DNA from: JAWLEP01 sp964553045
GTDB taxonomy: Bacteria; Fermentibacterota; Fermentibacteria; Fermentibacterales; JCC-6
Direction: 5' to 3'
Length of the DNA stretch: 61,262 bases
NCBI GenBank assembly: GCA_964553045.1
Contig: CAZKJG010000017.1
Span: forward strand, 1 to 61,262
How positions within the stretch are numbered: position 1 is the first letter of the stretch; every line of letters begins with the position of its first letter. This document shows, piece by piece, positions 16,226 to 25,080 of this stretch. The notes beneath the pieces are model-generated. The model was not told where the DNA came from, made no database searches, and was given only the letters and a program-made list of their open reading frames with translations. A program made the position numbers and the translations under genes.

Positions 16226-17524
16226 CTACTCGACAAAGCCGCCGTCCATATAGAGAAGCCTGCCCCGCCAGACGGCCCTGACCCGTCCGTGGAGGACCCG
16301 ATCCATGAAGGGCGTGTTCATGGACTTGGAGAAGGACCCCACCTCGGAAAGGGTATACTCGCGATCGGGATCGAAGAGCACCAGGTCCGCCTTGACACCG
16401 GCCTCCAGACGGGGTGGGTCCAGCCCCAGCAGACGGGCGGGAGCCGTGCAGATCAGGGAGACCACCGCCAGCGGAGTCATCATTCCCTCGCCCCCCAGGA
16501 CGGCCAGCGAAACCGGCAGCAGAGTCTCGAGGCCCGTGATCCCGAAGGCCGCCTGGGCCATGGGAAGGCTCTTCCTGGACGCAGCGTGGGGCGCGTGGTC
16601 ACTGGCCACGCAGTCCACCCTGTCCCGCGAGACGTGCCGGACCAGAGACTGCCGCATCTCCTCGGACCTGAGTGGCGGGCTCATCTTGGCCAGGGTGCCC
16701 ACTGCCAGGGCCTCGGAGCTGTTCAGGGCCAGGTGGTGGGGAGTGACGTCGCAGGTGGCGGAGAAACCGGACTCGCCGGTGCGCGCGGCGTCCACTAGGG
16801 CCACGCTGCGGGGGCAGGAGAGGTGGGTGAGATGCAGCCTTCCCCCGGTTCCCCGGGCCACCTCCAGGCAGCGGGCCACGTCGCCGGTCTCGGCCTGGCA
16901 GGGCATCGTGCCGACTTCGAGCTTCTCCGCAGCCGCGCCCTCGTCCAGGCAGCCGCCACCCGTGAGGGTGGAGAGCTCCGGATGCTCCACCACCATCCCC
17001 CCGAAGGCGGCAGTGCGGCACAGAGCCTCCCTGAGAAGGGCACCGTTCCACACGGGGCCGCCATCGTCGCTGAAGGCAGTGGCGCCGAGTCCGTGCAGCG
17101 CCTCGAAGTCAACCGGCTCCCGGCCCTGCCTCCCCAGCGAGACGCACGGTATGGGGCAGACGCGGGCGAGGTCCAGCAGACGGGCCTTATCCAGCACCGG
17201 CGCAAGCACCTCCTCGCTGTCCAGGGGCGGGTCTGTGTTTGGCATCATTCCAACCGTCGTCACTCCCCCGGCCACGGCGGCCCGCAGGCCAGACTCCAGG
17301 GTCTCGGCGTCGTCGCCCCCTGGTTGCCTGAGATGCACGTGCATGTCGACAAGGCCCGGAAACACCCACTGCCCCGAGGCGTCGATCTCCCGGGGGCAGC
17401 CCCCGGGAGCGCCCCCGGTGCTGACCGAGTCGATGCGGCCGTCCTCCAGGACAATGTGGCCCACGGCATCGGTGGCAGTGGCGGGATCCAGTATCCTGAC
17501 ATCCCTAATTAGCGTTTTCGGCAT
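16226..17524 (-). CDS. pyrC: Dihydroorotase (class I)
   Basis: Zinc amidohydrolase that cyclises carbamoyl-aspartate to dihydroorotate. The 432 residues match class I dihydroorotases. Visible motifs: FPGLVDMHVHLRQPG (metal His62 and His64), a conserved GGVTTVGMMPNTDPP substrate loop, HLTHLS and the metal Asp segment VASDHAPHAA. The start ATG (MPKTLIRDV) is preceded by AAGAGGTGACGG; an upstream GTG (VTAPKMPKTL) is possible. It lies in the pyr cluster after the aldolase-like gene. Confidence 0.95.
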   Translation of the reverse strand: MPKTLIRDVRILDPATATDAVGHIVLEDGRIDSVSTGGAPGGCPREIDASGQWVFPGLVDMHVHLRQPGGDDAETLESGLRAAVAGGVTTVGMMPNTDPPLDSEEVLAPVLDKARLLDLARVCPIPCVSLGRQGREPVDFEALHGLGATAFSDDGGPVWNGALLREALCRTAAFGGMVVEHPELSTLTGGGCLDEGAAAEKLEVGTMPCQAETGDVARCLEVARGTGGRLHLTHLSCPRSVALVDAARTGESGFSATCDVTPHHLALNSSEALAVGTLAKMSPPLRSEEMRQSLVRHVSRDRVDCVASDHAPHAASRKSLPMAQAAFGITGLETLLPVSLAVLGGEGMMTPLAVVSLICTAPARLLGLDPPRLEAGVKADLVLFDPDREYTLSEVGSFSKSMNTPFMDRVLHGRVRAVWRGRLLYMDGGFVE

Positions 17525-17553
17525 CTTGGGTGCCGTCACCTCTTCCCGGCTCT

Positions 17554-18819
17554 CTAGTCGGAGTAGTCCTCGCCGCCGGACTCCGCGGCGGAACCGTAGT
17601 CCGGCGCCCCTTCCGGCGCGCACTGCTCTCTGTCTGCAACTATCCGCTGCTCGGGCATCGAGTTCCAGTCGTCCCTCTCCAGTATGCTCTCGATAACCCT
17701 GGTGGAGGTGCCGGTGGAGCCGAAGCTCTCGAAGAAGCGCAGGGCCCACCTCTCGGTCTCGTCGACGATCCTGGCGCGGTACTCATCCGGCAGGGCCATG
17801 ATGCGGTGATGGAAGGGCAGGTTGGCCTTCTTGTAGTTGCCGGAGGCCCGGGAGTACCCCTGGGAATCCGCCCATTCCACGATCTCCCTCCACAGCTCCT
17901 CGGGAATGCCCCTGTCCGACCGCTTGACGTAGGAGCCGTTCTCTATCACCGCATTACCGCTCTCCTCGTCCACCTCCAGCCCGTAGACGAGGTTCTGCCA
18001 AAGGGTTCCGACGTTGCCCTTGTTGATGCCGTACTTCCTGAAGCGACCCACCTTGTCCAGCGGGGTGCCGCTGATGCCGTGCTGCGCGATAACCGTCCCG
18101 TAGCGGGCGATGGCGTCGGCCACGTCGGCAGTCCGATCGAGGTCGATCCCCTCCGCCTCCCCCTTGCTGGTATCGTAGGTCCCGTGCTTCGAACCGTTGG
18201 AGATGGCCAGGTAGTCGGGGAAGACGCCCCAGCTGTTCAGTCCGCCCACGAAGTACTCGGCCTCCTCGACCGTGGTGAGCTCACCGGCGCCCTTGATCTC
18301 ACCGACCTCGACCTCCAGACCGATGTAGCCCGGGATGTGCATCCCTATATCCCTGGTGTAGACCAGATTCGGATAGTCGGGGTTGTGAGAGGCGTCTATG
18401 GCCACCGATGTCCATCCCTGCCCGATGGCCCAGGGGATGGTTGATACGGCCTCGTCGCGGTCCTCCTCGCATTTCACGGCGTAGTGGTCCATGTGAAGGG
18501 CGTAGACGAAGCCGTCTCCGACCATGCTGGAGTACATCATGGAATACTGGGGAAGGTTATGGAAATGTACGCCGGTGTAACCGTTCTCCGACTTGGCCAG
18601 CTCCAGCAGCACGAATGAGTCCGCCTTCTTCGCAGCCTTGAAGATTCCCAGGGCGCTCAGAGGATTGCGTACATTGGCTGCGAGCACGATGGCCCCGCTG
18701 TCCCTGGCGGTCCGTGCTATGTCCCTGCCGCTCACCAGGCCGCACCTGCTTCCCGGCATTGCAAGACGCACGTTTAATGGCCTGAGATCGAGGAAATCGC
18801 TGTACCTGCCGCTGTCCAT
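17554..18819 (-). CDS. Divergent class II fructose-bisphosphate-aldolase-family protein
   Basis: About 421 residues of TIM-barrel type. Class II aldolase metal-site motifs can be traced: ALHMDHYA (usual LHLDHG), LEVEVGEIKG (usual E-x-E-x-G), SNGSKHGTY (usual GNVHGxY) and AQHGISGTPLDK (usual LHGGSGxP). The motifs are shifted, so the substrate may not be fructose-1,6-bisphosphate. It also carries long extra segments and a C-terminal tail rich in Glu and Asp. Start ATG 18819 has AAGAGGGGGC just upstream; this is the first gene of the leftward block. Related ketose-bisphosphate or tagatose-type aldolases are alternatives. Confidence 0.75.
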   Translation of the reverse strand: MDSGRYSDFLDLRPLNVRLAMPGSRCGLVSGRDIARTARDSGAIVLAANVRNPLSALGIFKAAKKADSFVLLELAKSENGYTGVHFHNLPQYSMMYSSMVGDGFVYALHMDHYAVKCEEDRDEAVSTIPWAIGQGWTSVAIDASHNPDYPNLVYTRDIGMHIPGYIGLEVEVGEIKGAGELTTVEEAEYFVGGLNSWGVFPDYLAISNGSKHGTYDTSKGEAEGIDLDRTADVADAIARYGTVIAQHGISGTPLDKVGRFRKYGINKGNVGTLWQNLVYGLEVDEESGNAVIENGSYVKRSDRGIPEELWREIVEWADSQGYSRASGNYKKANLPFHHRIMALPDEYRARIVDETERWALRFFESFGSTGTSTRVIESILERDDWNSMPEQRIVADREQCAPEGAPDYGSAAESGGEDYSD

Positions 18820-18847
18820 AATGCCCCCTCTTGAAATAAGTCTGCCA

Positions 18848-18875
18848 TTGACCGAATGACGTTGTTGGTTAATAT
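18848..18875 (+). promoter_or_regulatory. Candidate promoter of trkH-trkA
   Basis: TTGACC (18848-18853) and TAATAT (18870-18875) are separated by 16 bases in the AT-rich divergent gap between the aldolase-like gene and trkH. A strong ribosome binding site GGGAGGT (18891-18897) sits 7 bases before the trkH ATG. Confidence 0.45.
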
Positions 18876-18904
18876 GCTCCAATCAAGGGTGGGAGGTAAG
18901 CCCC

Positions 18905-20686
18905 ATGGCACGTAGAGAGAGCAACAGGCTGGCCCTGGCCGTATTGGGTCTGCTCCTGCTGATGGCGAAGTTCGGCTTCAGCCCGTGGGCCGGCCTGGAC
19001 CCGCTGATCGTGGGCTTCGCCCTTTTCTGGATTGCAACCGGGGCTCTCTCCTCCGGCGGTCCCCTGCGGGTCTTCCGCGAAGACCTGGGGACGGGGGTTT
19101 TCACCGGAACGTACGCCCTGGCCCTGGCGGCGTCCCTCGCCGCCTGGGGACTGGGGCACCTGTCCGCCGCCGAGATGTACGAGGCGGTATTCATGGCCAG
19201 TGCGGCCTTCACCCTGGCCACCTCCTCGCGGGCCCTGATAGAACGTACCGGCCGGTGGATAATGTCCACGTTCACCCCCTCTCTCATCCTGCCGGTGTCC
19301 TTCTTCCTGGTCATCGGCATCGGCACCGTGCTGCTGATCCTTCCCAACGCCACCATCGAAGGGATAACTCCCCTTGACGCGTTCTTCACCGCGGCCTCGG
19401 CCACCTGTGTCACGGGACTGATCGTGGTGGATACCGCCACCGCCTTCACGACCTTCGGGCAGATAGTCATCGTCGTCCTCATCCAGATCGGAGGGCTGGG
19501 CCTGATGACCTTCGTGGCCTTCTTCACCCTCTACAGGGGCCGCTCGGTGAGCTACAGCCAGGTCCTGTCGCTGAGCAGGATGATGGACAGCGATTTTGTA
19601 AGCGATCTCAAAGGCATGATAGGCGCAATTCTGGCATGGACGTTCACCATAGAGGCAGCGGGCGCCTTTCTGCTGTACCTGGTGTGGAGCCCGAGGATGG
19701 CGGGAGCCTCGGAGCTGACCGTCATATGGGACTCCATCTTCCACAGCGTCTCCGCTTTCTGCAACGCGGGTTTCAGTCTGAACACCGAGAACCTGATGGG
19801 CTTCTCGGACTCTTCGGCCACCAGCCTGATAATGGGAACCCTGATCGTACTCGGCGGTCTGGGCTTCGGGGTCCTCACCGCCGTGGCGGCGTCGATGATG
19901 ACCAGGGTCCGGTCGGGCAGGGACTCCCGGCTACCCCTCCAGGCCAGACTCGTGCTTCTCTGCACCATCATTCTGGTGGTGGGAGCGTTCGGGGCCTTCC
20001 TGGCGATGGAATGGAACAACACGCTGGCGGGCATGTCGCTGGGGGACAAGCTGGCCAACGCCTACCTGCAGGCCGTTACGCCCAGGACGGCGGGCTTCAA
20101 CACGGTCGACACCTCCGCCGTTTCCGCCGGTATGCAGTGGCTCTTTGTGATGCTGATGTTCGTAGGCGCCTCCCCCGGCGGCACGGGCGGCGGCGTCAAG
20201 ACCAGCACACTGGGCCTGATGCTGGTGGCCCTGGGCTCGCTGCTGGGAATCCCCCACCGCAGGAAGACCGGCGGGCGGGGCACCTCGCCCTCGGGGGGAG
20301 TGGCCATGTTCGGCTCGCGGTACGGTCAGCGTCCGACTCCCGAGCTGTGGAAGCGGAAGATTCCCCTCTACGACTTCCAGAGGGCGGCCCTGGTGGTGGT
20401 CCTGGGCGGCATGCTCTTCGGTGTCTCCTCGCTTCTGCTTCTGCTCGCCCAGAGCGGCGTGGAGTCCGGCCTCGAGCCCATGGACTACATATTCGAGACC
20501 ATGAGCGCGTTCGGCACGGTGGGCCTGTCCACGGGAGCCACCGGGTATTTGACCTCCCCGGGCAAACTGGTGATTATCTTCACCATGTTCGTGGGCCGGG
20601 TGGGTCCCGCCACGCTGGCCGCGGCCACCGGGCTGAAAAGACAGCTCAGGTACAGCTACCCCGAGGCACGCATAACGATTGGATAG
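18905..20686 (+). CDS. trkH: Trk/Ktr potassium uptake system, channel subunit
   Basis: Integral membrane K+ translocating subunit; 593 residues, within the range of TrkH/KtrB proteins with extra N-terminal helices. The four pore loops with selectivity-filter glycines are visible in order: SATCVTGL, AFCNAGFS, PRTAGFNT and FGTVGLST. The hydrophobic pattern fits 10-12 helices. A hydrophilic loop (about 450-485, HRRKTGGRGTSPSGG) lies before the last pore repeat. It is followed 3 bases later by trkA, its gating partner. Confidence 0.95.
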   Translation: MARRESNRLALAVLGLLLLMAKFGFSPWAGLDPLIVGFALFWIATGALSSGGPLRVFREDLGTGVFTGTYALALAASLAAWGLGHLSAAEMYEAVFMASAAFTLATSSRALIERTGRWIMSTFTPSLILPVSFFLVIGIGTVLLILPNATIEGITPLDAFFTAASATCVTGLIVVDTATAFTTFGQIVIVVLIQIGGLGLMTFVAFFTLYRGRSVSYSQVLSLSRMMDSDFVSDLKGMIGAILAWTFTIEAAGAFLLYLVWSPRMAGASELTVIWDSIFHSVSAFCNAGFSLNTENLMGFSDSSATSLIMGTLIVLGGLGFGVLTAVAASMMTRVRSGRDSRLPLQARLVLLCTIILVVGAFGAFLAMEWNNTLAGMSLGDKLANAYLQAVTPRTAGFNTVDTSAVSAGMQWLFVMLMFVGASPGGTGGGVKTSTLGLMLVALGSLLGIPHRRKTGGRGTSPSGGVAMFGSRYGQRPTPELWKRKIPLYDFQRAALVVVLGGMLFGVSSLLLLLAQSGVESGLEPMDYIFETMSAFGTVGLSTGATGYLTSPGKLVIIFTMFVGRVGPATLAAATGLKRQLRYSYPEARITIG

Positions 20687-20689
20687 CAA

Positions 20690-21370
20690 GTGGAAGAGCA
20701 GCAGGCAGCCAGCAGATTCGCCGTGATAGGCCTGGGCTCCTTCGGTTACAGCCTGGCCGTGGAGCTCTACCGCCAGGGCGCTGACGTGGTGGCGATAGAC
20801 AAGAGCAACAAGCTGGTGGACGACATAAGCAACGATGTGACCTCCGCCATCTCATTCGACTGCACGGACGAATCGCTGGTCCGGGCCCACGGCCTCGGCG
20901 AGATGGACCTGGTCGTCGTGGCCGTAGGCGAGGACTTCGGCGCCAACGTGCTGATCACCAGGATGCTGAAGGACATGGGGGTACGCGTCCACAGCCGGGC
21001 CACCACCGAGAGGGAGCGGAGGATACTGGGCTCCGTGGGGGCGGACAAGATCTACACCCCCGAGCAGACACAGGGAGAGCAGGAGGCGCGCTCGCTGACC
21101 CTTCGTGGTGTGGAGAACTACGTATCCCTCATAGGGGGCATAGATTTCGTGCACGTGAGCCCCAAGCAGTCCATGATAGGCAAAACACTCCGGGACATGG
21201 ACATCCGGAGGATATACGGCCTGAACGTGGCCTACATAGGCAGGCTGACGGCCGAGGGGCGGAGAATCTACCGCATACCACTTCCCGACCACGAGATACA
21301 GGCCGGCGACCACCTGTTCATGATGGGGACCAAGGAGGACATCGAGGCCTACATCAGCGCCGAGGACTAG
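20690..21370 (+). CDS. trkA: Trk/Ktr potassium uptake regulatory subunit (RCK protein)
   Basis: Cytoplasmic 226-residue gating protein. RCK_N domain with the dinucleotide-binding motif FAVIGLGSFGYSLAVEL and acidic IDKS at the end of beta-2, then RCK_C (about 135-222, FVHVSPKQSMIGKTLRDMD ... AGDHLFMMGTKED). It is the short, KtrA-like one-RCK-repeat form. The start is GTG, 3 bases after trkH, with only a weak ribosome binding site, consistent with coupling to trkH. ATP/ADP or NAD(H) is expected to control gating by family knowledge. Confidence 0.94.
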   Translation: MEEQQAASRFAVIGLGSFGYSLAVELYRQGADVVAIDKSNKLVDDISNDVTSAISFDCTDESLVRAHGLGEMDLVVVAVGEDFGANVLITRMLKDMGVRVHSRATTERERRILGSVGADKIYTPEQTQGEQEARSLTLRGVENYVSLIGGIDFVHVSPKQSMIGKTLRDMDIRRIYGLNVAYIGRLTAEGRRIYRIPLPDHEIQAGDHLFMMGTKEDIEAYISAED

Positions 21371-21371
21371 C

Positions 21372-22310
21372 TCAGGCCCCGCTGCTCACTATCTCCTTCA
21401 GACCCGCCGTGGCCAGGGCCACCCGGTTCTCGCGGTTGGCGGATCCGAACACCCTTATGCAGGTCTCCTCGGAAGCGTGCCGCTCGGCCACCCTTTTTAT
21501 CAGCTTCACGAACACCCCGGGAAGGCGCTCGGGACAGTCCAGGGGCTTCTTCAGGAAGAGCCCGTCGTCGGGGTAGAACTCGAAGGCATCCATGAAATCG
21601 TTCTTCCGGGCCAGTTTGCGGTATAGCTCCTCGGTTATGTCGTCGCATTCGGGCCAGGTGGGCCTCAGGGCCTCCAGCCAGTTGTTGAATGACGACACCA
21701 GCAGGCCGATCTCCGACAGCCCCACCGGGGCCAGGGCCGGCACCGGGCCGGGATAGAAGGAGCCCCTGGCTTCCTCGGGAACCTCCTTGCTCAGGTAGGT
21801 GAGCAGGTCCCGGCCGCGAATGGTGGACCCGGGCAGGTACCCCCTGGATATCTTGCCGCCGTCCACCGGAACCAGGGAGGTGATCTCTTCGTACTCCAGC
21901 TCCAGAAGACCCGACTCCCCCGCTCTCTTCAGCGACCGCAGAAGGTCCATCACGTCTCCCTCGCAGCACTGCAGGCCCTGCAGCATCGGCTCTTCCGACC
22001 AGATCTTGAGTATGCATGGAAGGGTACCCTTGTCCACAAAGCGGAAGGTTATGGTGAGCTCGCGCTTGTCGCGGTTGAGAAACCTGATGAAGCTGGCCAG
22101 GTCGGGCGTCTCGTGGCCTACGATGCGGTAGGGTCTGCCCTCTCTCAGCAGCAGGAGGGCTATGGGCTCGTCCGCGCATATCTGCCAGTAGCCGTCCTCG
22201 GCCAGGGCCCTGCTGTCCAAAGCCCCTCGGGAGAGCTCGGGAAGGTTGATGAAGCGCAGGGGAACACTCTCCAGGAAGGTCCTCGAGTAAGGGAGCTTTC
22301 TCTCGCTCAT
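21372..22310 (-). CDS. Protein of unknown function
   Basis: A 312-residue soluble protein without signal peptide or membrane helix. Features seen: LPELSRGALDSRALAEDGYW near the N-terminus and a central GGKISRGYLPGSTIRGRDLL. I recognise no family with confidence; the general pattern could fit a DUF4388/PATAN-like or other signalling adaptor, but that is a guess. It converges on trkA with one base between the two stops and shares the minus strand with lepB, whose stop lies 31 bases from its start. Confidence 0.6.
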   Translation of the reverse strand: MSERKLPYSRTFLESVPLRFINLPELSRGALDSRALAEDGYWQICADEPIALLLLREGRPYRIVGHETPDLASFIRFLNRDKRELTITFRFVDKGTLPCILKIWSEEPMLQGLQCCEGDVMDLLRSLKRAGESGLLELEYEEITSLVPVDGGKISRGYLPGSTIRGRDLLTYLSKEVPEEARGSFYPGPVPALAPVGLSEIGLLVSSFNNWLEALRPTWPECDDITEELYRKLARKNDFMDAFEFYPDDGLFLKKPLDCPERLPGVFVKLIKRVAERHASEETCIRVFGSANRENRVALATAGLKEIVSSGA

Positions 22311-22341
22311 TCCACGGGTTCCAGGTGGTGCGAGTCCATAG

Positions 22342-23088
22342 TCAGTCCACTAACCTGCCTATCCGGTTCAGTTTGGGCAGTCCATGACCCGGCGCCCAGG
22401 ACCAGTATGTTACTATTGGCTCACCCTTAACAAGGTCAAGGTGCAGGGGCCCGAATATGCGGCTGTCGTTGGAGTGGTCGCGGTTGTCCCCCATCATGAA
22501 GACATGCTCCTCCGGCACCACGTATGCCACGGCGCCGTCTCCCATATGGACCGTATCCGCCGCTATTCGGCCGTACTCGGGCGAGTTCGCCGCCAGCATC
22601 CTCCGGCCCTCCAGGCTGAACATCACCTCGGGCCAGGCCCAGTCTATGGGGTTGGCGCGATAGGTGTCCTGATACCCGGTCTCGTGGCCGGACAGCGGAG
22701 TTCCGTTCACGTAGAGGGTGTCGTGCCATACTCTGACGGTGTCTCCCGCGACTGCGACTACTCTCTTTATGAAGTCTCTGCTCGGGTTCATGGGGTAGCG
22801 AAAGACGAGTATCTCGCCGCGCTCCACAGACCCGACCGCCGGCATGAGAAGCCCCAGCGAATCTCCGCGAAAGGAGTGCAGCGGCGGCTCCATCCTGTCG
22901 GTCCATGGGATGAACTGGCCGTCCTCGGCCTTCAGCACCAGGAGATGATCGCCTATCAGCAGTGTGTTCTCCATGCTGCCGGTGGGTATGCGGAACGCCT
23001 CTACCACGTAGGGACGGAGAAAGCCGAAGAATATTATGAGGGCCAGCGATATCTGAAGAATCCAGTCCTTTACGATGGCCTTTTTCAT
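22342..23088 (-). CDS. lepB: Signal peptidase I
   Basis: Membrane serine protease that removes signal peptides of exported proteins; 248 residues. One N-terminal membrane helix (about 8-28), then PTGSMENTLLIGD with nucleophile Ser38 and RDFIKRVVAVAGDTV with general base Lys108, followed by the conserved GDNRDHSNDSR box. All catalytic features are intact. The ATG is preceded by AAGGAG with suitable spacing. It would process the secreted proteases in this window (general inference). Confidence 0.96.
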   Translation of the reverse strand: MKKAIVKDWILQISLALIIFFGFLRPYVVEAFRIPTGSMENTLLIGDHLLVLKAEDGQFIPWTDRMEPPLHSFRGDSLGLLMPAVGSVERGEILVFRYPMNPSRDFIKRVVAVAGDTVRVWHDTLYVNGTPLSGHETGYQDTYRANPIDWAWPEVMFSLEGRRMLAANSPEYGRIAADTVHMGDGAVAYVVPEEHVFMMGDNRDHSNDSRIFGPLHLDLVKGEPIVTYWSWAPGHGLPKLNRIGRLVD

Positions 23089-23247
23089 CCGCGGGACTCC
23101 TTCCGCCGTTGCCGGGGCTCAATCAATGCAAGACCCGGATGCAGCGCGTCAACATGCTGCCGCCGCCTCCTGCAAGTTGACGACCGCGCGCACATGCTGA
23201 ATCTTGCCTGTTCAGCATACTTTGGACACCCGGGACGGAGGCCTCTG

Positions 23248-24312
23248 TTGAATCTTGAATTCCTTCAAGGCGCAATCGACTGGCAGATGGGCGGCTTTCC
23301 CGCCGGCAGGGCAGCGGCCGCATTGGCGGTGTTCGCGCTTACCCTGCTCGTCCGGGGAATCGTCCGCTCCCTGATGAGGAGGATTGGCGGCAGGGGCGAG
23401 GGGTTCCTGAAGGCCCTGATAGCCAGGGAGCGGACCCCGATCTCGTTCCTCATACTGATACTCGGCATCTACGCCGCCGTTCGGGTCCTTCCGATGAGCG
23501 GCGGCCTCATCATCTGGACCAAGCGCCTTCTGCTGCTGCTGGGCACCTTCGACGTGGTCTGGCTGCTCATCCGCGCCACCGACGCCGTGTCGGACAGCAT
23601 GGGCGACCTTGCCGAGACCACCGAGTCCCAGCTGGACGACCAGCTGGTTCCCATAATGCGCAAGGCGGTAAAGGCGCTGCTCGTGGCGCTGGGCATAGTA
23701 TTCTACATGCAGGCCATGGGCTACCCGGTAAGCGGCATCGTGGCCGGCCTGGGCATAGGCGGACTGGCGGTGGCCCTGGCGGCCCAGGACACCCTCTCCG
23801 GGCTCTTCGCCTCGGTGGCCATCTTCCTGGACAGGCCCTTCATGGTGGGCGACTTCGTAAAGGTGGGCGACGTGATAGGAACCGTGGAGGAGATCGGCCT
23901 GCGGTCGTCGCGGATCCGCACCATCGGCAAGACGCTGGTTACCATACCCAACAAGCAGATCATAGACGACGTGGTGGACAACTGGTCGCTCCGTCCCATG
24001 CGGCGGACGGAGATCACCGTGGGAGTCACCTACGATACCTCCCCCGAAAAGATGGAGGAGCTGCTCTCACGGCTGCGAACCATGCTGGACGAGGACCCCG
24101 ACGTGGACGACGCCATGAAGATCGTCAACTTCACCACCTTCGCCTCCTCCTCGCTCAACGTTGAGCTGAAGTTCTTCCTGGCTACCGCCGACTACATAGA
24201 ATGGCTGAACATGCTGGAGAAGGTGAACCTGAAGATAATGCACGTAGTGAGCGGCCTCGGCCTGGAATTCGCCTTCCCCTCCACCTCGGTCTACCTCGAG
24301 AAGGATGAATGA
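23248..24312 (+). CDS. mscS: Small-conductance mechanosensitive ion channel (MscS family)
   Basis: Stretch-activated channel that releases solutes on hypo-osmotic shock. About 354 residues: four to five N-terminal helices, the pore-lining TM3 segment with the Gly/Ala pattern GLGIGGLAVALAAQDTLSGLFA, then the beta domain (MVGDFVKVGDVIGTVEEIGLRSSRIRT) and the C-terminal alpha/beta domain. I choose TTG 23248: GGAGG (23237-23241) sits six bases before it, and the longer upstream frame runs through the opposite-strand lepB gene. Its 3' end overlaps the RadC-like gene. Confidence 0.93.
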   Translation: MNLEFLQGAIDWQMGGFPAGRAAAALAVFALTLLVRGIVRSLMRRIGGRGEGFLKALIARERTPISFLILILGIYAAVRVLPMSGGLIIWTKRLLLLLGTFDVVWLLIRATDAVSDSMGDLAETTESQLDDQLVPIMRKAVKALLVALGIVFYMQAMGYPVSGIVAGLGIGGLAVALAAQDTLSGLFASVAIFLDRPFMVGDFVKVGDVIGTVEEIGLRSSRIRTIGKTLVTIPNKQIIDDVVDNWSLRPMRRTEITVGVTYDTSPEKMEELLSRLRTMLDEDPDVDDAMKIVNFTTFASSSLNVELKFFLATADYIEWLNMLEKVNLKIMHVVSGLGLEFAFPSTSVYLEKDE

Positions 24313-24976
24313 TCCCAGGCGCGGCCACCGGGAGAGGCTCAGGAGCAGGTACGTGCGGGCCGGCCTTGCGGGTTTCTCCGACCGGGAAGCGCTGGAGCTC
24401 CTGCTCTTCTACGCCATCCCCAGGCGGGACACCAAGGCAATAGCGGTACGGCTGCTGGAGGAGTTCGGATCGCTGGCCCAGGTGCTCCGCCAGCCGCCGG
24501 AGCTGCTGCAGCGCGTGGAGGGCATAGGCCAGGCGGCCTCGGTGCTGCTGAGCATGGTCAGCCATCTGGCCGCGCGGGCCAAGCGCCCGGTGGAGGGGAC
24601 GTACGTACTGAAGAGCCCTGACGCGGTCCGCGAGTACCTCCGCAGCAGCCTGGGCGTCCAGCGCAGGGAGCGCCTCATAGCTCTGCTGCTGGACAGCAGC
24701 AACCGGCTGCTCGCCACCAAGATCGTGGACTACGGAACCGTGAACCAGGCCTCCGTCTACCCGCGAAACCTGGTGGAGAAGGTGGTTTCCACGGGAGCGA
24801 CTGCGGTTATACTGGTCCACAACCACCCCGGAGGCCGGTTGGAACCGAGCCGCCGGGACGTGGAGCTCACCGAGCGTATCAGGGAGCTGGGCAGAAGCCT
24901 GGACTTCGACGTGCTGGACCACTTGGTGGTAACCGACCGGGGAACGGTGAGCCTGCGCGAGACCGGAAGGATCTGA
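24305..24976 (+). CDS. radC: RadC-family JAB/MPN protein
   Basis: A 223-residue member of the RadC (UPF0758) family: an N-terminal helix-hairpin-helix-like UBA region (LVRxxL-type ELLQRVEGIGQAAS) and a C-terminal JAMM metalloprotease-like domain with ILVHNHPGGRLEPSRRD, the H-x-H-x(n)-S-x2-D zinc site. The historical repair role of RadC is doubtful and the substrate is unknown. The start ATG overlaps the end of mscS by 8 bases (GATGAATGA), so the genes are coupled. Confidence 0.92.
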   Translation: MNDPRRGHRERLRSRYVRAGLAGFSDREALELLLFYAIPRRDTKAIAVRLLEEFGSLAQVLRQPPELLQRVEGIGQAASVLLSMVSHLAARAKRPVEGTYVLKSPDAVREYLRSSLGVQRRERLIALLLDSSNRLLATKIVDYGTVNQASVYPRNLVEKVVSTGATAVILVHNHPGGRLEPSRRDVELTERIRELGRSLDFDVLDHLVVTDRGTVSLRETGRI

Positions 24977-25080
24977 TCCCATCGGGGCAGGGCTTTGACC
25001 CGGTGCGACAGCCTTGTGCATATGTTCTGATCAAGACGACTGTACACCTTCTACTCGGCCATTGAAAGAAAGGGCCGCTT

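Noticed and set aside
22384..23247. Upstream extension of mscS
   Set aside because: It runs antisense through lepB. The TTG at 23248 with GGAGG is the better start.
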